Shown piece after piece: positions 33,686-41,468 of a stretch of DNA of 64,000 nt. Below the pieces are notes generated by a model. That model had not been told where the DNA came from. It searched no databases and worked only from the letters and a program-made list of their open reading frames with translations. Origin of the DNA: Archangiaceae bacterium (lineage in GTDB: Bacteria > Myxococcota > Myxococcia > Myxococcales > Myxococcaceae); NCBI GenBank assembly GCA_016714225.1, contig JADJNS010000009.1, positions 248,001-312,000 of the forward strand. Direction: 5' to 3'. The stretch's first letter is position 1; every line of letters starts with the position of its first letter. Both the position numbers and the translations under genes were made by a program.

Positions 33686-36600
33686 TCACCGCACCTTGCC
33701 GGCCTTGCGTCTCCACGCGGCGACCGCGGCGAGGTGCTCGGTGCACTTGAGCACGGTGAGCTGCGCCTCGGCCGCGTCGATGGCCGCCGCGGCGCGCGCC
33801 CGGTCGACGTTCTCGGCGGCCACCGCGAGCGCGAACAGCGACAGCCCCTCTTGCAGGGGCAGTTGGTGCTTTCGCGCCGCGTCGACCGCGGCCTGCGCCG
33901 CCTCGACCGCCACGGCCCCGAGCTGAACCTCGGCGAGCGCGCGGCGGGTCTGGCACTCGTCCCACGGGCTGGCGGTGGGGCCGGTGGTGGCCCGCGTCAC
34001 GGCTTCTTCTGCCGTCTTCTTCGCCGCCTCGCGGTCGGTCAGCGCCTGCGCCCTGGCCTGGGCCACCATCAGCTGCGCGGTGCGCTGAAAGCTGGGCACC
34101 TCTTTCACCGCGGCCCACGCCGCGTCGATCGCGGGCTGGGCCCTGGCGAGGTCCTGCAGCACCGCCAGCTGGGCGCGGTAGACCAGGCCGTACCTTCGCA
34201 TCCACGCGTCCTTGAACGCCGTCGCCAGCCGCTCGACCTTGGCGATGGCCGCTTCGGCGAGCGCCACCTCGGCGCGCTGCAGGTAGAACACCGGCAGGAA
34301 GAGGCTGAGCCGCGCCTCCATCAGGGGCGGGTTGCCGAGCTTCTTGATGATGTCGGCCACCGGCCCATAGGTGTCTTGCATGCGCTCGGGAATGCCGGTC
34401 ACCGCCGCGGCGGCGTTGCGGGTGAGCGGCATGAAGAAGCGCCAGTCACCGAAGCCGTGGCGGCTCGCCAGCTCGAGGCCCCGGTCATAGAGCGCGGTGT
34501 CTTCGCTCAGCCCCATCGCGCCGCGCGCGTTGCACAGCCAGTAGAAGGTGGCGCAGTGGTTCCACACCATGCGGGTGGGGAGCACTCCGACGGTGGCCAG
34601 GTGCTTCTCGAACCAGGCGTGCGCCTGCTCGGCCTCGGCGCGCAGCGGGCCCCACATGCCCATGTGGAACAGGCCCACCGTCTTGCTGATCTGCGTGGCG
34701 GCGCGAAACGGCCCGGGGTCGGGGTTGTCGGCGAGCAGCTTGCCGAGCAGCTCCATCGCCTTGGGGGTCTGCCCGAGCGCGCCGTACGCCAGCGCCTGCG
34801 CGTTGCGGTAGCCGACCAGCTTGGGCACCAGGTGCAGCGGGTCGTCGCTGCGCGGGTCGATCGGCTGATCCGACCAGATGCGGGTGAGCTTCTTCTTGCC
34901 GGTGAGCCCCGGCCGCTCTTCGAGCCGGCGCACCTCGGCGTTGAAGGCCTTGAAGCCCTCGCTGCCGCCGATGCGCTGCTCGATCACCGGCCCCAGCTTC
35001 TCGGCGAACTTCACGCAGGTGGGCGGGTGCGCCAGAGAGCCCACGTCGACCAGCCGCGCCCACGCGTCGACCAGCTCGGCCTGGCCCGCCCCGTTCTTCT
35101 CTTGCAGGTCGGCGGCCTCGGAGAGCAGCCGGGTGCCTTCGAGCATCAGCCCGCTGCCCAGCGCGCGGGCGCCGGCCTGGCCCAGGTAGCGCACCGCCTT
35201 GTCGAGGCTCTTGCCGCGCGCGAAGTGGTAGCCGAGCGTGGCGGCGTTGGCCTCGAGGTCGCGCGAGCGCAGCGCCTCGAGGGTGATGCCGATGCGCTCG
35301 TGCGCCGCGGCGCGCTCGTGGTCGGGCGTCGCGCGGTAGATGCCCGCCCGCACCGTGTCGTGCGAGAAGTAGTACTGCTCTTCGAGCTTGGTGAGGAACT
35401 GCCGCTCGACCAGCTCGTCGAGGGTGGCGAACAGCTGCTCGTCGGTGAGCTGCGAGACGCGCTTGACCAGCTCGAGGTCGAGCACCCGCCCCAGCGGCGC
35501 GATGCACCGGCACAAGGTCAGGGTGGTGGCGGTCAGCGAGCTGAGGCGCTGCGTCACCGCGTCTTCGATGCTCTGGGGCAGCTTCGGCGCGCCGCTCAGG
35601 CTCCACTTGCCCGCCTCGACCTTGAGCGCCTGCTGCTCGATCAGCGCGCGCATCGTCTCGGTGACGAAGAACGCATTGCCCGCGGTGGTGGCGAACATCG
35701 CGTCGGTGAACGCGGTGGGCAGCTGAATGCCGCGCAGCATGGTGACGATCAGGGTGGTGACGTCGGCTTGCGTGAGCGGCAGCACCTTCAGCTCGCTGGC
35801 TACGTTCTCGTCGATGGTGGCGTAGGTCGGCGCGAAGCGGTCGACCTCGTTCGAGCGGAAGGTGCCCAGCACCATCGCCTTGGTGCCCGCCAGCTCGCGA
35901 ATCACCACGTTCATGAACTCGATGGTGGTCGAGTCGGCCCAGTGCAGGTCTTCGAGGCAGAGAATGAACGGCCTGACCCGAGCGGTCTCTCGCACCAGCG
36001 CGCGCAGCGCCTCGAACTGCACGGCCTTGGGGTTCGCTGCGGGCGGCGGAGCCACGAAGGCCACCCCGCGCTCGGCGATGGCGGGCAGCATGCGCGCCAG
36101 CACCGGGCCGTGCTGCTGCAGCACCTCGGTGGGCACCATCGACACCAGCTGCGAGAGCGCCTCGACCAGCGCGGCCATCGGAGCCTGACCCTCGGCGCGG
36201 CAGTGCCCGATGAAGAACGGCACGTCGGCGAGCTTCACCGCGAGGCGAAATTCCTGCAGCAGGCGGGTCTTGCCCACGCCGGCGGGCGCGGTGAGCAGAA
36301 TGCTGCGCCCCTTGCCGGCGAGCAGCGCGTCGAGCGCGTCTTTGAGCTGCTTCTGCTCGCCGTCACGGCCGATCAGCTCGGCCGAGTGCAGGTAGCTGGT
36401 GCGGGCTCCATAGTCCTGCACGTCGGCGCTGATGCCCGAGAGCGCGCTGAGGGCACGCACCAGCTCGCCCGAGTCTTGAAACCGCTGCGCGGGGTCTTTG
36501 GCGAGCAGCTTCTGGACGATCTGCTCGAACCCTTCGGGCACCTGCCGCACGCTGCGCATCGGCGGGGGCGGCTTGTCGAGGTGCTGGCTGATGATCTGCG

Positions 36601-37348
36601 TCAGCGTCTTGCCGGTGAACGGCAGCTGCCCGGTCGCCAGCTCGTAGGCCAGCACGCCCAGCGAGTAGAGGTCGGTGCGCGCGTCGATGATGCCGCCGCG
36701 GGGCACCTCGGGCGCCATGTAGTGGGGCGTGCCCTTGAGCTGACCGCCGGCCGGGGTGCCCAGCTGGTGCATCAGGCCGAAGTCCATCACCTTCACCGCG
36801 CCGCGCTCGGCCACCCGAATGTTCGCGCTCTTGATGTCGCAGTGAACGAAGAGCCGCGAGTGAATGAAGCCGAGCACGTTGGCCAGGTCGATCAGCATGC
36901 GGTACAGCTGCTTGAGCTCGAGCGGGCCGCGCTTGAGCAGGTCCGACAGGTCCTTCCCGCGCACCAGCTCCATGCTGATGTAGCGGTCGCCGCTGGGCAG
37001 CATGCCGCTGTCGAAGACGCGCACCGTGTTGGGGTGCTGCAGCTTCGTCATGGTGTAGAACTCGCGCTTGAACGCGACGTCGAGCTCGGGCCGCGCGCCG
37101 CCGACCTGGGCCCGCATCTCTTTGAACGCCACCCGCCGGTGCTCGAGCTGATCTTCCGCCAGCCACACCCGGCCCATGCCGCCTTCGCCCAGCACCGCCT
37201 CGAGGCGATAGCGACCCGCCGCGACCCGCCCTTCGGCGAGCAGGGCGCCGGCGGTCGGGTCGGCGCCGGTGCGCGGCCGCGCGCGCCGGTCGTACCGCTC
37301 GAGCACGCTGAAGGCGCGCAGCAGGGTGCGGTCGAGCAGCGAGAGCAT
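33686..37348 (-). CDS. Ser/Thr protein kinase fused to AAA ATPase and TPR-like region
   Basis: A 1220-residue multidomain sensor/kinase. Residues about 46-300 are a Hanks-type kinase: GEGGMGRVWLAED, FKEM (Lys), HCDIKSANI (the usual HRD has Cys in place of Arg), DFGLM and APE. Residues about 340-560 form an AAA/STAND-type ATPase, with ELIGRDGEQKQL, TAPAGVGKTRLL near 353-360 (Walker A) and ILCLEDLHWAD (Walker B). The rest is helical, TPR-like repeats as in related tripartite regulators. The architecture resembles myxobacterial kinase-ATPase-TPR proteins that bind effectors. HCD kinases are usually still active but may lack Arg-dependent activation-loop control. ATG 37348 overlaps the stop of the upstream phosphatase gene (ATGA), so kinase and phosphatase are made together. 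Confidence 0.85.
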   Translation of the reverse strand: MLSLLDRTLLRAFSVLERYDRRARPRTGADPTAGALLAEGRVAAGRYRLEAVLGEGGMGRVWLAEDQLEHRRVAFKEMRAQVGGARPELDVAFKREFYTMTKLQHPNTVRVFDSGMLPSGDRYISMELVRGKDLSDLLKRGPLELKQLYRMLIDLANVLGFIHSRLFVHCDIKSANIRVAERGAVKVMDFGLMHQLGTPAGGQLKGTPHYMAPEVPRGGIIDARTDLYSLGVLAYELATGQLPFTGKTLTQIISQHLDKPPPPMRSVRQVPEGFEQIVQKLLAKDPAQRFQDSGELVRALSALSGISADVQDYGARTSYLHSAELIGRDGEQKQLKDALDALLAGKGRSILLTAPAGVGKTRLLQEFRLAVKLADVPFFIGHCRAEGQAPMAALVEALSQLVSMVPTEVLQQHGPVLARMLPAIAERGVAFVAPPPAANPKAVQFEALRALVRETARVRPFILCLEDLHWADSTTIEFMNVVIRELAGTKAMVLGTFRSNEVDRFAPTYATIDENVASELKVLPLTQADVTTLIVTMLRGIQLPTAFTDAMFATTAGNAFFVTETMRALIEQQALKVEAGKWSLSGAPKLPQSIEDAVTQRLSSLTATTLTLCRCIAPLGRVLDLELVKRVSQLTDEQLFATLDELVERQFLTKLEEQYYFSHDTVRAGIYRATPDHERAAAHERIGITLEALRSRDLEANAATLGYHFARGKSLDKAVRYLGQAGARALGSGLMLEGTRLLSEAADLQEKNGAGQAELVDAWARLVDVGSLAHPPTCVKFAEKLGPVIEQRIGGSEGFKAFNAEVRRLEERPGLTGKKKLTRIWSDQPIDPRSDDPLHLVPKLVGYRNAQALAYGALGQTPKAMELLGKLLADNPDPGPFRAATQISKTVGLFHMGMWGPLRAEAEQAHAWFEKHLATVGVLPTRMVWNHCATFYWLCNARGAMGLSEDTALYDRGLELASRHGFGDWRFFMPLTRNAAAAVTGIPERMQDTYGPVADIIKKLGNPPLMEARLSLFLPVFYLQRAEVALAEAAIAKVERLATAFKDAWMRRYGLVYRAQLAVLQDLARAQPAIDAAWAAVKEVPSFQRTAQLMVAQARAQALTDREAAKKTAEEAVTRATTGPTASPWDECQTRRALAEVQLGAVAVEAAQAAVDAARKHQLPLQEGLSLFALAVAAENVDRARAAAAIDAAEAQLTVLKCTEHLAAVAAWRRKAGKVR

Positions 37349-39852
37349 CAGGCTTCGAGCTCCGTCAGCTCGAGGAGCACCGCGGTGACGTCGTCGTCGC
37401 GCGGGTGACCGGCGTAGTGCGCGTAGGCGGTGTCGAAGATGGCCTTGAGCTGCTGCTCGAGCGGCTGGGTGGCCGCCGCCATCGCCGCGCGCTGCAGCTT
37501 CTTGTCACCCAGCTCGTTGCCTTGCGGGTCGCTGCACTCGGTGAGGCCGTCGGTGTAGAGCAGCACCCGGTCGCGCGGCAGGTAGGCGCGCGAGCGCGAG
37601 TCGAAGGTGGTGCCCCGGGCGCGCCCCAGCACCGGGCCGGGGCCCACCAGCGCCGAGAGCTTGGGCAGCCCCGACGCCGAGTCGAAGAACAGCGGCAGCA
37701 CGTGGCCGCAGTTCGCGTAGTGCAGCTTCTTCTCTCGCGGGTCGACCAGCAGCGCGAACGCGGTCATGGTCAGCTCTCCGCGCGACGCCTCGAACAGCAC
37801 GTCTGACAGCACCGAGAGCATGCCCTTGAGCTCGACCTGGCCCTTGTCGCGCACCACCGTGTCGCAGCAGGTCTTGGCGACGGTGGTGAGCATTCCGGGG
37901 CCCACGCCGTGGCCGGTGACGTCTCCGATGAGCAAGAGCGTGCGCTGCTCGGCCAGCGGCATCACCGCCCAGAAGTCGCCGCCCACCTGGGTGGCCGGCT
38001 CGACCTTGCCGATGAGCTTGAGGCCCGGGTGCTGCTGCAGCTCGCGGGTGGGCAGAATGCCCTCTTGAATCTTCCGCGCGATCTGCATCTCTTTCTCGAC
38101 CGCCTCTTTCTCGGCCTCGAGCAGCTTGAGCCGGGTGTTGGTCAGCTCGTCGATCTTCGCGGCCAGCTCGAGGTTGGCGGCCTTGAGCGCCGCGGTGCGG
38201 TCTTCGACCCGCGCCTCGAGGTTCTGGTTGAGGTCTTCGACCTCTCCGAAGGTGAGCGCGTTCTCGATGGCCACCGCGGCCTGCGTGGCGAACACCTGCA
38301 AGAGCTCGCGGTGCGACTCTTTGAAGATGCGCGAGCGCAGCGTCGAGTCGAGATAGATGAACCCGTACAGCTCTTTCTGGGTCTTGAGCGGCGCGCACAT
38401 CAGCGAGCGAATGTCTCCCGCCATCACCGACGCCTTGCCGCGGAAGCGCTCGTCGACCTGCGCGTTGTCGGTCAGCGTCACCAGGCCGGTGCGCTCGACC
38501 TCGCGCACCACCGAGAACGAGATCTCGTCGGTGCCCTCTTTCACCTTGTCGGGCACCAGCCCGCGCGCGACCACGCACTCGATGCGGCCGTCGCTGTAGC
38601 GGCGCAGCAGCGCCCCGCGCTCGGCCTTGAGCAGCTTCACCACCTCGTTGAGCACGCGCTGCAAGAGCTCGTTGAGGTCGAGCACCGAAGAGATCGCCTC
38701 GTTGACCTTGAACACCGCCTGCAGCTCGACGTCGTCGCCGCCCAGCGAGGCCTGCATCATCGAGCGGCCCATCATCGAGTTGGTCGCGAACAGCGAGTTG
38801 CTCACCTCAGGCGACCCCTCGACCTGCGCCAGCGCCTGCGAGCGTGCGTCGGCGCCGATGCGGCCGAGCAGGTCGCGGCCGCGGGCGATCAGCGGGCGGG
38901 TGGTGAGCTGCCCGCGCCCGGCGTGAAACGCGGCCTGGCGGGCGATCAGCGTGCCCTGGTCGAGCAGGGTGTGGCTGCCTTCGAGCAGGGCGAGCGCCGC
39001 TTTGAGCTTCGTCGCCCCCGCCCCGGGGCGCCTGAGCTCGAGCAGCTGCGCCTGCAGGGCGAAGGCGTGCGCGCGGTAGCGCTCGAACGGCGGCGTGCAG
39101 CCGAGCAGGCGATCGACGGCGCGCTCGGCGCGCGCCTGCTCGGCAGGGCCGGGCGCGGCGCCGGGCGCCCACAGCGCTTCGACCGCCTGCCGCGCCACCA
39201 GCACCGCAGTGCGCACGTAGAGCTCGTCGAGCTCGCCCGCCTGCTCTCGCTGCCCGAGCAGCTGCTGGGCGCCGGCCTCGACCTCGGGGCCGCGGCCGAG
39301 CTCGAGCTTGCCTTCGAGCTCGAGCAGGGTGGCCCAGGGCGAGGCGGGGTCCGAGCGCAGCACCGCGCCGCACAGCTGCACGCCTTCGGCGAAGTTGCCG
39401 CGCACCAGGTGCACCACCGCGCTGGCGAGGTCGGTGCCGGGCTCGGCGCCGGCGGGAGCGCGCGCCGGCCACGCCTCGATCAACCGCTGCGCTTCGCTGA
39501 TCAGCCCCGCCGCGGCCAGCGCCTCGACCGCCAGCGCGAGGTGCACCCGCGCGGCCTGCGGCGCGCTCGCCTGCCGGCGCTCGGCGGCGTCGGCGAGCTG
39601 CCGCGAGGCGAGCTCCCAGTCACAGTCGGCGCGAGAGACCAGGCCGGCGAGCGCCAGCGCCTGGGCGCGAAAGCCCTGGTGCGGCTCGAGCGCGGTGAGC
39701 GCCTGGCCCAGGGCCAAAGACGCGCGGGTGTGCAGCCCCGCCATGCCCAGCCGGTAGCTGCGGAGCGCCTGCAGGTACGGCTCGGGGGCCCCCGCAACCA
39801 GCGCGTCGGTGGGTGACGTCAGCAGTGCCACGAGGGGGCACAGTCTACACAC
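37348..39852 (-). CDS. GAF-domain SpoIIE/RsbU-type PP2C serine phosphatase
   Basis: About 834 residues from GTG 39852; GTG 39831 is equally possible and no ribosome binding site decides. Residues 1-330 are helical, TPR-like. Residues about 375-535 form a GAF domain (DLNELLQRVLNEVVKLLKAE, FIYLDS). A coiled coil follows (LKAANLELAAKIDELTNTRL), then a SpoIIE-type phosphatase from about 600: IQEGILPTREL, VGGDFW, GDVTGHGVGPGM, VLLYTDGLTEC and DDDVTAVLLE, which hold the metal-binding Asp residues. Such phosphatases dephosphorylate STAS-domain antagonists. Its stop overlaps the start of the kinase-AAA gene. It could feed the STAS proteins encoded further right in this window; that link is inference. 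Confidence 0.85.
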   Translation of the reverse strand: MCRLCPLVALLTSPTDALVAGAPEPYLQALRSYRLGMAGLHTRASLALGQALTALEPHQGFRAQALALAGLVSRADCDWELASRQLADAAERRQASAPQAARVHLALAVEALAAAGLISEAQRLIEAWPARAPAGAEPGTDLASAVVHLVRGNFAEGVQLCGAVLRSDPASPWATLLELEGKLELGRGPEVEAGAQQLLGQREQAGELDELYVRTAVLVARQAVEALWAPGAAPGPAEQARAERAVDRLLGCTPPFERYRAHAFALQAQLLELRRPGAGATKLKAALALLEGSHTLLDQGTLIARQAAFHAGRGQLTTRPLIARGRDLLGRIGADARSQALAQVEGSPEVSNSLFATNSMMGRSMMQASLGGDDVELQAVFKVNEAISSVLDLNELLQRVLNEVVKLLKAERGALLRRYSDGRIECVVARGLVPDKVKEGTDEISFSVVREVERTGLVTLTDNAQVDERFRGKASVMAGDIRSLMCAPLKTQKELYGFIYLDSTLRSRIFKESHRELLQVFATQAAVAIENALTFGEVEDLNQNLEARVEDRTAALKAANLELAAKIDELTNTRLKLLEAEKEAVEKEMQIARKIQEGILPTRELQQHPGLKLIGKVEPATQVGGDFWAVMPLAEQRTLLLIGDVTGHGVGPGMLTTVAKTCCDTVVRDKGQVELKGMLSVLSDVLFEASRGELTMTAFALLVDPREKKLHYANCGHVLPLFFDSASGLPKLSALVGPGPVLGRARGTTFDSRSRAYLPRDRVLLYTDGLTECSDPQGNELGDKKLQRAAMAAATQPLEQQLKAIFDTAYAHYAGHPRDDDVTAVLLELTELEA

Positions 39853-40046
39853 CGGGTCGGGCGGGTGAACTCTTCATGCAGCGCGCAGCGCGAACGGCCG
39901 GGCAGGGGCACGCTCACGCTTCACCTTTCCCGACGGGCGTTCACGCCGCACGTGCCGGGGCCCGCGGCTGAACGACACGCTGCCCTGCCCGAGCGTAACT
40001 TCTGCTGACCGCGCCGCAGGCTAGCGGCCTATCGTCTGCTCCGCGC

Positions 40047-41144
40047 ATGTTTCCTCACCCCGACTTCATCGAAGGCGTCGCCCGCGCCGCGCTCGAAGCG
40101 CCGCGCGCCAGCCTGGTCGCGGCGGTGATGCGGCCGATCGCGTTCGAGGCGCTCAACCCCGCCACCGCCGGCCTGTGGCGCTGCGAAGGCGCCGCCGACG
40201 TCGGCCGCACCCAGCGCCGCTTCTCGGCGGTGGTGAAGATCGCCCAGCGCCCCGCCGACGAGCCCGACTCGCTGCGCTACTGGAACAGCTGGAAGCGCGA
40301 GGCGCTGTTCTACGCGTCGGGCCACCGCGGCGTGCGCGAGCAGGGCCTCACCATTCCCCGCTTCTACGGCGAGACCGCCGGCGCCCAGAAGGGCCAGCGC
40401 TGCCTGTGGCTCGAAGACGTGGGCGACCCCGGCGGGCGCTGGTCGCTGCCGCAGCACGCGCGCGCCGCCCGGGCCCTGGGCGAGTTCGGCGCCGCGAACC
40501 TCGGGCGCGTGCCGCGCGCGCCGTGGGTGTCGCGCGATTGGCTGCGGCAGGCGCTCGAGGGCCGCGACGCCTGGCACGAGCTGCTCGCCGACCCCAAGAC
40601 CTGGGCCGACCCGAAGGTGAAGCGCGCGTTCGAGGTGCCGGTGCAGCTTCGGGTGCTGCACCTGTACCAGCACGCCGGCGCGCTGCTCGACGCGCTCGAT
40701 GCGCTGCCGCAGACGCTGTGTCACTTCGATGCGTACCGCGCCAACCTCTTCGCCCGCGGGTCACGCACCGTGGCCATCGACTGGGCGTTCGTGGGTGAGG
40801 GCGCGCTCGGCGTCGACCTCGGCCAGATGATCGCTGGAGACCTGATGTGGCTGCTGGTGCCGGTGGAGCAGGGCGCGCGCTACCTCGACGCGGTGCTGGC
40901 GGGCTACCTGCGCGGAGTGCAGCGCGCGCGGGTGAAGGTGAAGCCCGAGCAGGTTCGGCGCGCGGCGTTCATCTCTGCGGCGCTGCGGGTGGCGTGCTAC
41001 TTCCCCTACCTGTTGATGCTGCTGCGCGACCCACCGTCGTGGCGCCGGCGCTTCGCGGGGCCGCTGGCGCAGAGCACCGCGCGCTTCGGTCGCGCGGTCG
41101 AGCTCTTGCTCTCGCTCGCCCAAAGAGAATGGCCTGCCTCGTAG
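40047..41144 (+). CDS. APH/choline-kinase-like phosphotransferase family protein
   Basis: A 365-residue kinase-fold protein. The catalytic block LCHFDAYRANLF (H-x-D-x-x-x-x-N) and TVAIDWAFVGEGALGVDLGQM (the IDW metal site) are those of aminoglycoside phosphotransferases and related small-molecule kinases, including uncharacterised housekeeping relatives. KIAQR near residue 65 may hold the ATP-binding Lys. It is not necessarily a resistance gene. It stands alone, divergent from the phosphatase gene, and its last codons and stop lie inside the strong hairpin at 41127-41164. Confidence 0.8.
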   Translation: MFPHPDFIEGVARAALEAPRASLVAAVMRPIAFEALNPATAGLWRCEGAADVGRTQRRFSAVVKIAQRPADEPDSLRYWNSWKREALFYASGHRGVREQGLTIPRFYGETAGAQKGQRCLWLEDVGDPGGRWSLPQHARAARALGEFGAANLGRVPRAPWVSRDWLRQALEGRDAWHELLADPKTWADPKVKRAFEVPVQLRVLHLYQHAGALLDALDALPQTLCHFDAYRANLFARGSRTVAIDWAFVGEGALGVDLGQMIAGDLMWLLVPVEQGARYLDAVLAGYLRGVQRARVKVKPEQVRRAAFISAALRVACYFPYLLMLLRDPPSWRRRFAGPLAQSTARFGRAVELLLSLAQREWPAS

Positions 41145-41164
41145 CAACACGAGGCAGGCCATTC
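41127..41164. terminator. perfect 16-bp stem hairpin between convergent genes
   Basis: Arms gaatggcctgcctcgt and acgaggcaggccattc are exact reverse complements around loop agcaac. The left arm contains the last codons and the TAG of the phosphotransferase gene. On the plus side it is followed after about 13 nt by ggtttttcg, a modest T run; on the minus side the T run is poor. It most likely ends both the phosphotransferase transcript and the small-peptide transcript. Confidence 0.75.
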
Positions 41165-41197
41165 AGACCGTGAAAGGTTTTTCGTTCCGCTACCGCA

Positions 41198-41299
41198 CTA
41201 CATCGCGGCGACGATCGCGACCTTCATTGCAGCAACGATCGCGGCCTTCTTCTTCTTCTTGGGCGGTTTCACCACAGCGGACTTCACGATGAGCTTCAT
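41198..41299 (-). CDS. 33-residue Lys-rich peptide, candidate RiPP precursor
   Basis: A small gene immediately downstream of the YcaO gene. ATG 41299 has GGAG at 41308-41311 with an 8-nt spacer. The peptide starts MKLIVKSAVV, has KPPKKKKK in the middle and ends with an imperfect double unit, AAIVAAM then KVAIVAAM. The only Ser/Thr/Cys is Ser7. It has its own promoter-like sequence (41408-41437), a leader hairpin and the strong terminator at 41127-41164, so it looks like an independently and perhaps highly expressed gene. Position next to YcaO suggests a modified peptide with an N-terminal leader and hydrophobic C-terminal core. A small basic membrane-active or nucleoid peptide unrelated to YcaO is the alternative. 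No homologue is recognised from memory. Confidence 0.5.
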   Translation of the reverse strand: MKLIVKSAVVKPPKKKKKAAIVAAMKVAIVAAM

Positions 41300-41363
41300 G
41301 GTGTGTGCTCCGGGTTTTGGAACCGTCACCGTGGCGGAGGGCTTTAGGTGGAGATTCTGGCAA

Positions 41364-41385
41364 GCCCCCGGCTTTCGTCGGGGGC
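41364..41385 (-). promoter_or_regulatory. GC-rich 7-bp hairpin in the small-peptide leader
   Basis: Arms gcccccg and cgggggc surround an 8-nt loop gctttcgt. On the minus strand it lies between the promoter-like sequence and the peptide start, about 25 nt downstream of the predicted transcription start. It could stabilise the messenger or attenuate read-through from the YcaO gene. Confidence 0.4.
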
Positions 41386-41407
41386 CCCTACTGCGACTGC
41401 GGGCGCA

Positions 41408-41437
41408 ATTGTTGCGGGCGTTCGTCACCTTCGTCAA
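41408..41437 (-). promoter_or_regulatory. predicted sigma-70-type promoter of the small-peptide gene
   Basis: On the minus strand TTGACG (41432-41437) and AACAAT (41408-41413) are separated by 18 nt. They match the -35 consensus at five of six and the -10 at four of six positions. The predicted start near 41400 gives a leader of about 100 nt. It lies after the YcaO stop, so the peptide can be transcribed separately. Confidence 0.45.
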
Positions 41438-41468
41438 CGGAGGTTCTTTGCGCACGTTTTCCCCCTGA

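Noticed and set aside
31028..37408. A plus-strand open frame of more than 2100 codons opposite the radical SAM and kinase genes
   Set aside because: It spans two genes and an intergenic gap, is extremely Arg/Val/His-rich and has no recognisable motif; an antisense artefact of high GC.
40047..41144. Aminoglycoside resistance gene
   Set aside because: The catalytic motifs only show the broad phosphotransferase fold; similarity to a specific resistance enzyme is not evident, and chromosomal relatives of unknown function are common.
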